From: Rhodobacteraceae bacterium UBA6796
Lineage (GTDB): Bacteria; Pseudomonadota; Alphaproteobacteria; Rhodobacterales; Rhodobacteraceae
Assembly: GCA_002452815.1 (NCBI GenBank)
Contig: DKFM01000004.1
Span: forward strand, 62,001-126,000
Reading direction: 5' to 3'
DNA length: 64,000 nt
A program made the position numbers and the translations under genes. Positions within the stretch are counted from its first letter, which is position 1. The number at the start of each line of letters is the position of its first letter. The notes below the pieces were generated by a model. It saw only the letters and a program-made list of their open reading frames with translations. It was not told the DNA's origin and made no database searches. Below, one piece after another: positions 25,194 through 34,330 of the stretch.

Positions 25194-26042
25194 ATGAAAA
25201 AACTTCTGATCTCTGCCGCCTCCGCGCTCGTTCTGGGTGCTGGTTCGGCCCTGGCTTCGGGTGGCGCCGCGCATATCCCGGATTACGCCTTCTCGTTCGA
25301 AGGTCCGTTCGGCAAGTTCGACCAGCAGCAGCTGCGTCGCGGCTTCCAGGTCTATCGCGAGGTCTGCTCGGCCTGCCACGGCATGAAATTCGTGCCGCTG
25401 CGCACGCTCTCGGACGAGGGCGGGCCGCAGATGGACCCGGCCTGGGTGCGTGCTTTCGCCGCTGAACAGGACGAAATCACCGACAAGGAAACCGGCGAGC
25501 CCCGCGCGCGCAAGGAAACCGACATGTTCCCGACCCGCACGGGCGATGGCATGGGCCCGGACCTGTCGCTGATCGCGAAGAACCGCGCCGCGTTCCACGG
25601 GCCCTATGGCACCGGGATCGCCCAGCTGGTTCAGGGCATCGGCGGGCCGGAATACATCCACGCCATCCTGACGCATTTCGAGGAAAACCCCGAATGTGCG
25701 CCCGACGGGATTGACGGCTACTACTACAACACCGCCTTCCCGAACGGCGGCATCCCCGACAGCTGCAAGGACGAACACGGCGCTTCGACCGTGCCGGGCA
25801 GCTGGATTGCGATGCCCCCGCCGCTGGCCGACGACCTGATCGAATACGAGGACGGCACCCCCGCCACGGTCGAACAGATGGCCGAAGATGCCTCGGCCTT
25901 CCTGATGTGGGCGGCAGAACCCAAGATGATGGCGCGCAAGAACATGGGCTTCACCGCCGTTCTGCTGCTGGGTCTGCTGACGGTTCTGCTGTATCTGACC
26001 AACAAACGCATCTGGGCGCCCCACAAGGGCAAACACGTCTGA
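25194..26042 (+). CDS. petC: Ubiquinol-cytochrome c reductase, cytochrome c1
   Basis: 282 residues. A cleavable signal peptide (1-21, ending ALA) is followed by the haem motif CSACH (C58, C61, H62). The mature protein contains the acidic insertion ([19 protein letters not shown]) and the second cysteine pair (PECAPDG and PDSC) known from Rhodobacter c1. A C-terminal anchor lies in [24 protein letters not shown]. Completes the bc1 complex and passes electrons to cytochrome c2 or cy. Confidence 0.97.
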   Translation: MKKLLISAASALVLGAGSALASGGAAHIPDYAFSFEGPFGKFDQQQLRRGFQVYREVCSACHGMKFVPLRTLSDEGGPQMDPAWVRAFAAEQDEITDKETGEPRARKETDMFPTRTGDGMGPDLSLIAKNRAAFHGPYGTGIAQLVQGIGGPEYIHAILTHFEENPECAPDGIDGYYYNTAFPNGGIPDSCKDEHGASTVPGSWIAMPPPLADDLIEYEDGTPATVEQMAEDASAFLMWAAEPKMMARKNMGFTAVLLLGLLTVLLYLTNKRIWAPHKGKHV

Positions 26043-26066
26043 GACGTGCCCTCGCGATGAGACATC

Positions 26067-26096
26067 AAACGCGCCCCACCGGGGCGCGTTTTCTTT
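26067..26096 (+). terminator. Intrinsic terminator of petABC
   Basis: AAACGCGCCCC (26067-26077) pairs perfectly with GGGGCGCGTTT (26081-26091) across an ACC loop, and the T-rich tail TTTTCTTTT follows. Textbook rho-independent terminator 25 bases after the petC stop. Confidence 0.95.
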
Positions 26097-26157
26097 TGCC
26101 CCGCCCATGGCGTGCCGGGCCGCCATCGCCTAGTCTGGGCGCAACAAGGAGAACGTC

Positions 26158-26919
26158 ATGCCCGAAATCCGCGCCCCGCGCCTGTGTGTCCTGATCGACG
26201 CCGACAACGTCCCCGCAGGCCATGCCGAAGCGATCTTCGAAGAGATTTCGGGCCTGGGCGAAGCGTCGGTCCGGCGGATCTATGGCGACTGGTCCTCGCC
26301 GCGGCTGGCGGGCTGGGCCAAGAAGGTCAACACGCTGGGCATGGTCGCCGATCAGCAGTTTTCCAACACCAAGGGCAAGAATGCCTCGGACATCGGGCTG
26401 GTGATCGCGGCGATGGATTTCCTGCATTCCGGGCTGTTCGACGCCTTCGTGCTGGTGTCCTCGGACAGCGATTTCACGCGGCTCGCGTCGCGCATCCGCG
26501 AACAGGGGCTCGATGTCTTCGGCATCGGCGAGAAGAAGACGCCAGAGGCCTTCCGCAACGCCTGCAAGCGCTTCATCTATGTCGAGAACCTGGGCGGGGT
26601 CGAGCCTGCCCCCGCCGAGCCGATGGCGCCGGGCATTCCGGCCAGCCTGCCGCCGGAAACCGCCGAGCAAGCCAATGCGCGCGCCAAACTGTCGCCTGCC
26701 AGCGCCATCCCGATCATCGTGGCGGCAATGAAGCGGATCGGGCTGGAGGAAGACTGGTATACTCTGGGCCAGCTGGGCCAGTTCATCACGCTCAGCCACC
26801 CCGATTTCGACACCCGCACCTATGGCGCGGCGAAGCTGTCCGATCTGCTGAAGAAAACCGGCCGGTTCGAGGTCAAGCAAGGCCCGACCGGCAACCTGAT
26901 CGTGCGCGATCTGGCCTAG
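26158..26919 (+). CDS. NYN-domain nuclease with C-terminal LOTUS/OST-HTH domain
   Basis: 253 residues. The N-terminal NYN (PIN-like) domain shows LIDADNVPAG (aspartates near 13 and 15), NASDIGLVIAAMDFL and VSSDSDFTRLA, the acidic residues expected to bind metal in this RNase fold. After a Pro/Ala-rich linker (about 140-180) the C-terminus (about 180-253) looks like an OST-HTH/LOTUS domain: AIPIIVAAMKRIGLEEDWYTLGQLGQFI and a final beta-hairpin RFEVKQGPTGNLIVRDL. NYN proteins are usually RNases and LOTUS domains bind RNA. Its TAG stop shares the CTAG at 26916-26919 with the convergent tetR-type gene. Confidence 0.87.
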   Translation: MPEIRAPRLCVLIDADNVPAGHAEAIFEEISGLGEASVRRIYGDWSSPRLAGWAKKVNTLGMVADQQFSNTKGKNASDIGLVIAAMDFLHSGLFDAFVLVSSDSDFTRLASRIREQGLDVFGIGEKKTPEAFRNACKRFIYVENLGGVEPAPAEPMAPGIPASLPPETAEQANARAKLSPASAIPIIVAAMKRIGLEEDWYTLGQLGQFITLSHPDFDTRTYGAAKLSDLLKKTGRFEVKQGPTGNLIVRDLA

Positions 26920-27548
26920 CTGCCCGGGGCGCCGTAACGCGCCAGAAACATCGACACCGCGCCGCGGATCACCCGCTCCTTGTCCGCGGACGCGGGGCAG
27001 CATTCGACGCCGAACACCAGTTTGGGGTGCAGATCGGCCTTGCACATCTCGGCGAACAGATGGGCGGCAAGGTCCAGATCGTCGATCACCAACTCGCCCC
27101 GGTCAGTCGCCAACTGCAGATAGCCAAGCAGCGAGCGATGCACTAACTCCGGCCCCGAGGCGTAGAACGCGCGCCCCAGTTCGGGAAAACGTTCCCCCTC
27201 GGCCACGCACAGCCGGAAGATCCCCTGCCCCAGATCCGAGGCCATGAAGTCGATGATCTGCCGCGCGGCCTGGCTCAGCACCACCTTGGGCGGCTGGCGA
27301 AAGTCGATCGCCGCCAGCGCCTCATCCGCCTGACGCGCACATTCGGACTTGGCCACTTCCATGAACAGCAGCCGCTTGTCGGGGAAATAGCTGTAAAGCG
27401 TGGCCTTGCTGACCCCGGCCTCGCGCGCGATGTCATCGACCGAGGCGCCGTCGAAGCCGTCACGCAGGAAGATCGTGCGCGCGCCTTCCAGCACCTGATC
27501 GAATTTGCGCCCCTTGCGGATCTGCGGTTTGTCTTTTGCCTGCGCCAT
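26916..27548 (-). CDS. TetR/AcrR-family transcription regulator
   Basis: About 210 residues. The N-terminal HTH is clear: FDQVLEGARTIFLRDGFDGASVDDIAREAGVSKATLYSYFPDKRLLF. The C-terminal helical ligand domain contains DFMASDLGQGIFRLCVAEGERFPELGRAFY, a pattern common in regulators of efflux or envelope genes; the target is unknown. The start is ATG 27548 with GGAGGAC upstream; an earlier in-frame start lacks a ribosome site. Confidence 0.9.
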   Translation of the reverse strand: MAQAKDKPQIRKGRKFDQVLEGARTIFLRDGFDGASVDDIAREAGVSKATLYSYFPDKRLLFMEVAKSECARQADEALAAIDFRQPPKVVLSQAARQIIDFMASDLGQGIFRLCVAEGERFPELGRAFYASGPELVHRSLLGYLQLATDRGELVIDDLDLAAHLFAEMCKADLHPKLVFGVECCPASADKERVIRGAVSMFLARYGAPGS

Positions 27549-27867
27549 ATGTCCTCCGGCCCGGTCTGTGCCGGGCAGCGCCAGCATAGACCGTCCGGTT
27601 CAGCAGGGGCAAGGTACAGGTTGGCGCAGGGCGGATTCAGGCCGGCCCGCCCGCATCCTGCGCTTGGGCCCAGTCGTTCGCGGGCCGCTGCGCGCAACGT
27701 GCCACCCGATCCCGGATCAGCGGCACATCCGGGCACATCTGCGGAAACCACGCAAAGGGCGACTGCAGCAGCAGATCGGCCGGCATCGGTACCCGGGGCT
27801 GATCCCTTCTTTCTGGCCCAAATATCCCGGGGGGTGAGGGCAACGCCCGAGGGGGGCGGCGCCCCCC
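27549..27867. other. Interval between aroC and the TetR regulator
   Basis: 319 bases. It holds half-copy B of the intergenic repeat (27805-27868) and a possible 49-residue minus-strand frame (27637-27786). No promoter is evident. Confidence 0.5.
27637..27786 (-). CDS. Possible small protein or gene remnant
   Basis: A 49-codon frame starting MPADLLLQSPFAWFPQMCPD and ending with an Ala/Asp/Gly-rich tail. The tryptophan, phenylalanine and cysteine content is more protein-like than random high-GC frames. No convincing ribosome site is visible and I recognise no family. It could be a degraded end of a larger gene. Confidence 0.25.
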   Translation of the reverse strand: MPADLLLQSPFAWFPQMCPDVPLIRDRVARCAQRPANDWAQAQDAGGPA

Positions 27868-27868
27868 T
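27805..27868. repeat. Intergenic repeat element, half-copy B
   Basis: One arm only: CTTCTTTCTGG followed by CCCAAATATCCCGGGG, then a GGGGGCGGCGCCCCCC-type hairpin (27851-27867). It directly follows the aroC stop codon on the minus strand and probably ends the aroC transcript. Confidence 0.65.
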
Positions 27869-28968
27869 TACCCGATTTCCCCGCGCACACCGCCGGTCTG
27901 GCCGCGGTCCAGCAACAGGTGATCCAGGATCACACAGGCCATCATCGCCTCGGCCACCGGCACCGCGCGGATGCCGACGCAGGGGTCGTGGCGGCCCTTG
28001 GTCACCACCTCGACCTCTTCGCCCGCCGTGTTGATAGAGCGGCGCGGCGTCAGGATCGACGAGGTCGGTTTGACCGAGAACCGCACCACGATCGGCTGGC
28101 CGGTGGTGATCCCGCCCAGAATGCCGCCCGCGTGGTTCGACAGGTATTCCGGACCCTCTGGGCCCATCACGATCTCGTCGGCATTCTCGATGCCGGTCAG
28201 CAGGGCCGCGCCCATCCCCTCGCCGATCTCGACGCCTTTCACGGCGTTGATCGACATCATCGCGGCCGCAAGGTCGGTATCCATCTTGGCATAGATCGGC
28301 GCGCCCAGGCCCGGCGGGCAGCCCTCGGCCACCACCTCGATCAAGGCCCCGACCGAGCTGTGCGCCTTGCGGATCGCGCCCAGGTAATCAGCCCATTCAT
28401 CGACCACGGCGGCATCGGGAATGAAGAACGGGTTGCGCAGGATTTCATCGGCGTCAAAACGCGACCGGTCGATCTGCTTCACCCCCATCTGCACCATGTA
28501 GCCGGTGATCTTCAGCCCCGGCACCAACTGGCGCAGCACCGCCTGCGCAACGCCACCCGCCGCCACCCGCGCCGCGGTTTCCCGCGCGCTCGACCGCCCG
28601 CCGCCGCGATAATCGCGCAGCCCGTATTTCTGGTGATAGGTGATGTCGGCGTGACCCGGGCGGAACTGGCGGGCGATCTCGCCGTAATCCTTGCTGCGCT
28701 GGTCGGTGTTCTCGATCATCAGCTGGATCGGCGTTCCGGTGGTCTGGCCTTCGAACACGCCCGACAGGATGCGCACCTGATCGGGTTCCTGACGCTGGGT
28801 CGTCATGCTGGACTGGCCCGGACGGCGACGGTCGAGGAACTGCTGGATGAAGGCCTCGTCCAGCGCGATGCCGGGCGGGCAGCCATCGACCGTGGCCCCC
28901 AGCGCAGGCCCGTGGCTTTCGCCCCAGGTGGTGACGCGGAACATGTGACCGAAGCTGTTATAGGACAT
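27868..28968 (-). CDS. aroC: Chorismate synthase
   Basis: Final shikimate-pathway enzyme, converting EPSP to chorismate with reduced FMN. 366 residues. Signatures are [18 protein letters not shown] near the N-terminus, the [27 protein letters not shown] block, and [21 protein letters not shown] near the C-terminus. ATG 28968 follows the strong ribosome site AGGGAGG; upstream in-frame codons lack one. Confidence 0.97.
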   Translation of the reverse strand: MSYNSFGHMFRVTTWGESHGPALGATVDGCPPGIALDEAFIQQFLDRRRPGQSSMTTQRQEPDQVRILSGVFEGQTTGTPIQLMIENTDQRSKDYGEIARQFRPGHADITYHQKYGLRDYRGGGRSSARETAARVAAGGVAQAVLRQLVPGLKITGYMVQMGVKQIDRSRFDADEILRNPFFIPDAAVVDEWADYLGAIRKAHSSVGALIEVVAEGCPPGLGAPIYAKMDTDLAAAMMSINAVKGVEIGEGMGAALLTGIENADEIVMGPEGPEYLSNHAGGILGGITTGQPIVVRFSVKPTSSILTPRRSINTAGEEVEVVTKGRHDPCVGIRAVPVAEAMMACVILDHLLLDRGQTGGVRGEIG

Positions 28969-29052
28969 CGACGCCTCCCTTTGGGCTGCTTTAGCAAGCG
29001 TGGGGCCGCAATTCAATCCGCTGCGGGCGCATCTGGCGCCCCGCCCCGGGGC

Positions 29053-29526
29053 TCAGCCGCGAATGATCTTGCCCAGCATGTCGGTGCGCCACACGAACTG
29101 ATGCGCCAGCGCCAGGCAGACATGCACCGCGATCAGCAGGCAAAACAGCGGCCGCAGGATTTCGGCATGCAGCAGTCGCGCCGTCGGGTCGTCGAGATAA
29201 TAGCTCAGCAGCCCGCTCAGCGGCATCGCGAAGAACAGCGCGTAGAACACCCATTGCCCCAGCCGCGCCAGCACGCGAAAGACCCGCGGCGCGCCCATCG
29301 GCTCGGGCGGCACACCCCGGGTCAGTCGCAGCAGCAGCCGCAGCACCGCCAGCGCCATCACCGTGCAGCCGATCACGATATGCTGGGCTTCGCTGGGAAA
29401 GACCCCCAGTGCCAGCCCGCGCCCGCCCATCGCCTGCGGAAGCGCCAGATTGGTCGCGATCAGCGCCACCATGCCCCAGTGCAGGGCCCGTTGCAGCCGG
29501 GAGAACGTATCGGGAAGCGGGCGCAT
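29053..29526 (-). CDS. Cytochrome b561-family membrane protein
   Basis: 157 residues with four hydrophobic segments. Histidines suited to ligate two b haems lie in LQRALHWGMVAL, EAQHIVIGC, LLHAEILRP and VHVCLALAHQF. The family transfers electrons from ubiquinol or other membrane donors and has been linked to superoxide oxidation in E. coli; the partner here is unknown. Monocistronic, transcribed divergently from the thiamine operon. Confidence 0.88.
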   Translation of the reverse strand: MRPLPDTFSRLQRALHWGMVALIATNLALPQAMGGRGLALGVFPSEAQHIVIGCTVMALAVLRLLLRLTRGVPPEPMGAPRVFRVLARLGQWVFYALFFAMPLSGLLSYYLDDPTARLLHAEILRPLFCLLIAVHVCLALAHQFVWRTDMLGKIIRG

Positions 29527-29670
29527 GGGACATCCTCATTGCCGCCGACATCGGGCGGCCTGTTGCGGTTTGTCCAGCCAATTCCAATGTCGCGCCCGAG
29601 GGGGCGAAAGGCAAGGCGCAAATCCGAGTATTTTTGTCGCAGAGCCGCAGCCCCGACGCGCGCATGCCAC

Positions 29671-29697
29671 TTGCACCTTTCCCGTGCTACGTTATCT
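29671..29697 (+). promoter_or_regulatory. Probable promoter of the thiBPQ operon
   Basis: TTGCAC (29671-29676) and TTATCT (29692-29697) are separated by 15 bases. The predicted transcript start near 29704 falls exactly at the first bases of the TPP aptamer, which supports the call despite the short spacer. Confidence 0.5.
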
Positions 29698-29702
29698 TGC
29701 GT

Positions 29703-29792
29703 CTCACCTCGGGGTGCTCTGGCGACAGGGCTGAGATGCATGATGCGAACCCGTTGAACCTGAACCGGTTAAGACCGGCGGAGGGAAGGTAT
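29703..29792 (+). ncRNA. TPP riboswitch (THI element)
   Basis: All conserved aptamer segments are present in order: CGGGGTGC (29710-29717), CTGAGA (29731-29736), ACCCGTTGAACCTGAACCGG (from 29749) and the 3' segment GGCGGAGGGA (29777-29786). P1 can form from ACCT (29706-29709) with AGGT (29787-29790). It binds thiamine diphosphate and controls the thiamine importer genes that follow. Confidence 0.97.
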
Positions 29793-29834
29793 CCGGCACG
29801 TTCCGGCCTGTCTCCGCCCGTCAGCCTTGGAGAC
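29777..29834 (+). promoter_or_regulatory. Riboswitch expression platform, translational type
   Basis: Two mutually exclusive helices can be drawn. GTCTCC (29810-29815) pairs perfectly with GGAGAC (29829-29834), hiding the thiB ribosome site. GGCGGAG (29777-29783), part of the conserved aptamer, can pair with CTCCGCC (29812-29818), freeing the ribosome site but breaking the aptamer. Ligand binding would therefore favour sequestration. No terminator with a T run is present. Confidence 0.75.
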
Positions 29835-29838
29835 GAGA

Positions 29839-30822
29839 ATGAAGAAAACTCTGATGCTTGCGGGTCTTTTTGTGGCAACCGCTGCGGTGGCCGATGAAAA
29901 GCCCGTTCTCACTGTCTATGCGCCCGATTACTTCACCTCTGAATGGGGGCCGGGGCCGGCCATCGAGAAGGGCTTCGAAGAGGTCTGTGCCTGCGACCTG
30001 AAATTCGTGGCGGGCGATGTGCTGCCGCGCATCCTGCTGGAAGGCGACAAGACCGAGGCCGATGTGGTGATCGGGCTCAATACCGATGTGACCGCGCGGG
30101 CGCGCGCCACCGGGCTGTTTGCGCCGCACGGGCAGGACACCGGCGCCCTGACGCTGCCGATCGCCTGGACCGACGACACCTTCCTGCCCTTCAACTGGAG
30201 CGAGACCGCCTTCGTCTATGACCGCACGAAGCTGGCCAACCCGCCGCAATCGTTTCAGGAACTGCTCGACGCCCCCGACAGCCTGAAGATTGCCATTCAG
30301 GACCCGCGCAGTTCGATCTCGGGGCTGGCACTGCTGCTGTGGGTCAAGGGCGTTTATGGCGACAAGGCCCCCGAGGCCTGGGCGAAACTGGCGCCCAAGG
30401 TGCTGACCGTCACGCCGGGCTGGTCGGAAAGCTATGGGCTGTTCACCGATGGCGAGGTCGACATGGTGCTCAGCTACACCACCTCGCCCGCCTATCACCT
30501 GATTGCGGAAGACGACGACACCAAGGTCGCCGCGATCTTCCCCGAGGGGCATTATTTCCTGACCGAGGTCGCGGCCCAGCTGAAAGGCACCGATCAGCCC
30601 GAGCTGGCGCAGAAATTCATGGATTACATCCTGTCCGACGCGTTCCAGGGCATGATCGCCACCGCGAACTGGTCCTACCCGGCCATCATCAAACCCGGCT
30701 TCCTGCCCGAGAAATTCGCGGCCCTGCCGCGCCCGGACAAGACCATCTTCTTTGACGAGACCGAGGCCGAGGCCCTGCGTCAGCCCGCGCTGGACGAATG
30801 GCTCGCCGCCTTCGCGAAATAA
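29839..30822 (+). CDS. thiB: Thiamine ABC transporter, substrate-binding protein
   Basis: 327 residues. Signal peptide MKKTLMLAGLFVATAAVADE, then a ThiB/TbpA-type binding protein: VLTVYAPDYFTSEWGPGPAIEKGFE, the ILLEGDKTEADVVIGLNTD block, and DMVLSYTTSPAYHL. It binds thiamine or its phosphates in the periplasm. ATG 29839 is used; its ribosome site GGAG (29829-29832) is the one hidden by the riboswitch platform. Confidence 0.94.
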   Translation: MKKTLMLAGLFVATAAVADEKPVLTVYAPDYFTSEWGPGPAIEKGFEEVCACDLKFVAGDVLPRILLEGDKTEADVVIGLNTDVTARARATGLFAPHGQDTGALTLPIAWTDDTFLPFNWSETAFVYDRTKLANPPQSFQELLDAPDSLKIAIQDPRSSISGLALLLWVKGVYGDKAPEAWAKLAPKVLTVTPGWSESYGLFTDGEVDMVLSYTTSPAYHLIAEDDDTKVAAIFPEGHYFLTEVAAQLKGTDQPELAQKFMDYILSDAFQGMIATANWSYPAIIKPGFLPEKFAALPRPDKTIFFDETEAEALRQPALDEWLAAFAK

Positions 30823-32339
30823 GCCTGCCCGCGCTGGCCGCCGCCCTGGTGGCGGGGCTGGTGCTGGTGCCCCTCGGCGCGGTGGTGATCCGCGCCGGGG
30901 GGTTTTCGGCGCTGCGCGGCGCCGATCTGGCGGCGCTGCGTTTCACCCTGTGGCAAGCCGCGCTGTCGGCGGCGCTGTCGTGCCTGCTGGCAATGCCGGT
31001 CGCGCGGGCACTGAACCGGCGCCGCTTTGCCGGGCGTTCGGTGCTGATCTCGCTGATGGGTGCGCCCTTCATCCTGCCCACCATCGTGGCCGTGATCGGG
31101 CTGATCGCGATCTTCGGGCGGCGCGGCGCGCTGAATGCGGGGCTCGAGGCCCTGGGCCTGCCCACACTCACAATCTATGGCGCGCATGGGGTGATCCTGG
31201 CGCATGTGTTCTTCAACCTGCCGCTGGCGACACGGATGATCCTGCACGGCTGGCAGGCGATCCCGGCCGAGCGGATGCGGCTGGCCGCAAGCCTTGGCTT
31301 CGGCCCGGCGCAGGTGCAGCGTCACCTCGAATGGCCGATGCTGCGCAGCGTGCTGCCCGGCACCTTCCTGGCGATCTTTCTGGTCTGCCTGACCTCTTTT
31401 GCGGTGGCGCTGACGCTGGGCGGCGGGCCACGGGCCACCACGGTCGAACTGGCGATCTATCAGGCCTTCCGCTTCGATTTCGATCTGGGCCGCGCGGCCA
31501 GCCTGGCGCTGGTGCAGGTGTTTGTCTGCCTTGCAGCCCTGGCCGTTGCCAGCCGCCTGACCGCACCGCCCGCCTTCGGCGCAGGGCTGGACCGCGCGCC
31601 GATGCGCTTTGGCGGTGGTCGGGCCCTGCTGGTGCAGGATCTGCTGGCCATCGCGGGCGCCGCGGCGTTTTTGCTGACCCCGATCGGCGCGATCGTGGCG
31701 CGCGGCCTGCCCGCGCTGCCGGATCTGAGCCCCGCGATCTGGCGCGCCTGCGCGACCTCGCTGGGGCTGGCCGCCGCCTCGACTTTGCTGACGCTTGCCC
31801 TCGCCCTGCCGCTGTCGCTGGCCGCGCCCCGCCACCGCTGGGCCGAAGGCGCCGCGATGCTGCCGATGGTGGCCTCGTCGCTGGTGCTGGGCACCGGGCT
31901 GTTCCTGATCGCCCGCCCCTTCGTCAACCCCGCCACGCTGGCACTGCCCGTCACGCTGCTGGCCAATGCGGCGCTGAGCCTGCCCTTCGTCGTGCGGCTG
32001 CTGATCCCCGAGGTGCGCGTGCTGCAGGCCGATTACGACCGGCTTGCCGCCAGCCTGAACCTGCGCGGACTGGCGCGGCTGCGGCTGCTGACCCTGCCGC
32101 GACTGGCCCGCCCGCTGGGCTTTGGCGCGGGGCTGTCGGCGGCCTTCCCGATGGGCGATCTGGGGGTCATCACGCTGTTTTCGGACGGCGAGACGCGCAC
32201 CCTGCCGCTGGCACTGTTTCAGCTGATGGGCGCCTATCGGATGGATCAGGCCGCGGCGGCCGCCTGCCTGCTCATGACCCTTACCTTCGCCCTGTTCTGG
32301 GCCTGCGACCGGATCGGACATCATGCTGACCCTCGATAA
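30798..32339 (+). CDS. thiP: Thiamine ABC transporter, permease
   Basis: 513 residues, two fused membrane domains of about six helices each, as usual for ThiP. EAA-type loops are PAERMRLAASLGFGPAQVQRHLEWPMLR in the first half and QADYDRLAASLNLRGLARLRLLTLPRL in the second. ATG 30798 overlaps the end of thiB by 25 bases, so translation is coupled. Confidence 0.92.
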   Translation: MARRLREISLPALAAALVAGLVLVPLGAVVIRAGGFSALRGADLAALRFTLWQAALSAALSCLLAMPVARALNRRRFAGRSVLISLMGAPFILPTIVAVIGLIAIFGRRGALNAGLEALGLPTLTIYGAHGVILAHVFFNLPLATRMILHGWQAIPAERMRLAASLGFGPAQVQRHLEWPMLRSVLPGTFLAIFLVCLTSFAVALTLGGGPRATTVELAIYQAFRFDFDLGRAASLALVQVFVCLAALAVASRLTAPPAFGAGLDRAPMRFGGGRALLVQDLLAIAGAAAFLLTPIGAIVARGLPALPDLSPAIWRACATSLGLAAASTLLTLALALPLSLAAPRHRWAEGAAMLPMVASSLVLGTGLFLIARPFVNPATLALPVTLLANAALSLPFVVRLLIPEVRVLQADYDRLAASLNLRGLARLRLLTLPRLARPLGFGAGLSAAFPMGDLGVITLFSDGETRTLPLALFQLMGAYRMDQAAAAACLLMTLTFALFWACDRIGHHADPR

Positions 32340-33018
32340 GCTGCGCATCACCCTGGGCGATTTCAGCCTGAGCGCGGATTTCACCGTACCACAAGGCGCC
32401 CGCTGTGCGGTGATGGGCCCCTCTGGCGCGGGCAAATCCACGCTGCTGGCGGCCATCGCCGGCTTCCTGCCGCCCGCGGCCGGGCGCATCCTGTGGCAGG
32501 GGCAGAACATCACGCAGAGCGCACCGGGCGCGCGGCCGCTGTCGATCCTGTTTCAGGACCAGAACCTGTTTCCGCACCTGAGCGTGACCCGCAACCTCGG
32601 GCTCGGGCTGGACCCGAAACTGCGCCTCGGCCCCGGTGAACACGCGAAAATCGACGCAGCCCTTGACCGCGTGGGCCTGACCGGGCTGGGTGCGCGCAAA
32701 CCCGCCGAACTGTCGGGCGGCCAGCAAAGCCGCGTGGCGCTGGCACGCGCGCTGCTGCGCGCGCGGCCCCTGCTGCTGCTGGATGAACCCTTCGCTGCCC
32801 TTGGCCCCGCGCTGAAATCCGACATGCTGGCACTGGTGGCCGAGATCGCGGCCGAGCAGGGCGCCACCGTCCTGATGGTCAGCCACGACCCCGACGATGC
32901 CCGCGCGCTCTGCCCGCAGACGATCCTGGTGGCCGAGGGCACGGCACAGGCACCGCACGCCACGACCGATCTGCTCGATCACCCGCCCCCGGCACTGGCG
33001 GCCTATCTGGGCGGCTGA
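32323..33018 (+). CDS. thiQ: Thiamine ABC transporter, ATP-binding protein
   Basis: 231 residues. Walker A is MGPSGAGKSTLL (31-42), the Q-loop is in LSILFQDQNLFPHLSV, the signature is LSGGQQSRVALARALL, Walker B is LLLLDEPFAALG, and the switch histidine is in MVSHDPDDA. It overlaps thiP by 17 bases. The repeat element that follows closes the operon. Confidence 0.93.
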   Translation: MLTLDKLRITLGDFSLSADFTVPQGARCAVMGPSGAGKSTLLAAIAGFLPPAAGRILWQGQNITQSAPGARPLSILFQDQNLFPHLSVTRNLGLGLDPKLRLGPGEHAKIDAALDRVGLTGLGARKPAELSGGQQSRVALARALLRARPLLLLDEPFAALGPALKSDMLALVAEIAAEQGATVLMVSHDPDDARALCPQTILVAEGTAQAPHATTDLLDHPPPALAAYLGG

Positions 33019-33121
33019 ACTTCTTCTTGGAAAAATACTCTGCGGGGGTCCGGGGGTGCAAAACCCCCGGCCGCGGGATCTGCGCAGCCGGGGGAGTTGA
33101 GTATTTGGACCAAGAAGAAGC
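33019..33121. repeat. Intergenic inverted-repeat element, copy C
   Basis: Outer arms pair: CTTCTTCTTGG...AATACTC (33020-33040) with GAGTATTTGGACCAAGAAGA (from 33099). In the middle, CCGGGGGT and ACCCCCGG form a strong hairpin around GCAAA (about 33050-33070). It separates the convergent thiQ and formaldehyde dehydrogenase genes and can act as a terminator for both. Confidence 0.8.
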
Positions 33122-33128
33122 CCGAGGC

Positions 33129-34259
33129 TCAGTAGATCACCACCGAGCGGATGGATTCGCCGGTATGGATCATGTCGAAAGCCTTGTTGATGTCTTCCAG
33201 CGGCATGGTGTGAGTAATCATCGGGTCGATCTCGATCTTGCCGTTCATGTACCAATCAACGATCTGCGGCACATCGGTGCGCCCGCGCGCGCCGCCGAAG
33301 GCGGTGCCTTTCCAGACGCGCCCGGTCACCAGCTGGAAGGGCCGCGTCTCGATCACCGCGCCCGAGGGCGCAACGCCGATGATGATCGACTGGCCCCAGC
33401 CGCGGTGGGTGCATTCCAGCGCGTCGCGCATCACCTTGACGTTGCCGGTGCAGTCGAAGCTGTAATCCGCGCCGCCGATCTGATCGAACGGGGTTTTCGT
33501 CAGGTTCACGATGTGATCGACGACCGAACCTTCGATCTTGGTCGGGTTGACGAAATGGGTCATGCCGAAGCGCTCGGCCATTTCGCGTTTGCCTTCGTTG
33601 ATATCGACGCCGATGATCATGTCGGCGCCCGCCAGGCGCAGGCCCTGCAGCACATTCAGGCCGATGCCGCCCAGACCGAAGACCACCGCCTTCGCGCCGA
33701 TCTCGACCTTGGCGGTGTTGATCACCGCGCCGATCCCCGTCGTCACACCACAGCCGATGTAGCAGACCTTGTCGAAGGGCGCGTCGTCGCGGATCTTCGC
33801 CAGCGCGATTTCGGGCACGACCGTGTGCTGCGCAAAGGTCGAGCAGCCCATGTAGTGATGGATCGGCGTGCCATCCAGCATCGAGAAGCGGGTCGTGCCG
33901 TCGGGCAGCAGGCCCTGCCCCTGGGTCGAGCGGATCGCGGTGCACAGGTTGGTTTTCTGGCTCAGGCAGCTGGGGCACTGCCGGCATTCGGGGGTGTAGA
34001 GCGGAATCACATGATCGCCGGGCTTCAGCGTCGTCACGCCGGGCCCGCATTCGATCACGACGCCCGCGCCTTCATGGCCCAGAATCGCCGGGAAGATGCC
34101 TTCGGGGTCGGCTCCCGACAATGTGAATTCGTCAGTGTGGCAGATGCCAGTGGCCTTGATTTCCACCAAAACTTCGCCAGCTTTCGGGCCTTCGAGGTTC
34201 ACCTCCATGATTTCAAGCGGTTTTCCGGGGGCAACAGCCACTGCGGCACGGGTTCTCAT
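33129..34259 (-). CDS. frmA: S-(hydroxymethyl)glutathione dehydrogenase / class III alcohol dehydrogenase
   Basis: Oxidises the glutathione adduct of formaldehyde with NAD. 376 residues. The catalytic zinc ligands lie in [17 protein letters not shown] and the cysteine of [13 protein letters not shown]. The structural zinc site is [17 protein letters not shown]. The NAD fold motif is [12 protein letters not shown] with VDIN after the second strand. Class III markers such as [14 protein letters not shown] are present. The start at 34259 is chosen because GAGG stands eight bases before it; ATG 34265 is too close to that site. Confidence 0.95.
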   Translation of the reverse strand: MRTRAAVAVAPGKPLEIMEVNLEGPKAGEVLVEIKATGICHTDEFTLSGADPEGIFPAILGHEGAGVVIECGPGVTTLKPGDHVIPLYTPECRQCPSCLSQKTNLCTAIRSTQGQGLLPDGTTRFSMLDGTPIHHYMGCSTFAQHTVVPEIALAKIRDDAPFDKVCYIGCGVTTGIGAVINTAKVEIGAKAVVFGLGGIGLNVLQGLRLAGADMIIGVDINEGKREMAERFGMTHFVNPTKIEGSVVDHIVNLTKTPFDQIGGADYSFDCTGNVKVMRDALECTHRGWGQSIIIGVAPSGAVIETRPFQLVTGRVWKGTAFGGARGRTDVPQIVDWYMNGKIEIDPMITHTMPLEDINKAFDMIHTGESIRSVVIY

Positions 34260-34330
34260 AGGCATTTCCTCGCTGTATATGTGGCCAAAGCCTGCGGCAT
34301 TGCCCGGGCCAACGCAAGAATGGGTGCGAC

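Noticed and set aside
27919..29757. A 612-codon plus-strand frame opposite aroC and cytochrome b561
   Set aside because: Shadow of aroC; it would also run into the TPP riboswitch.
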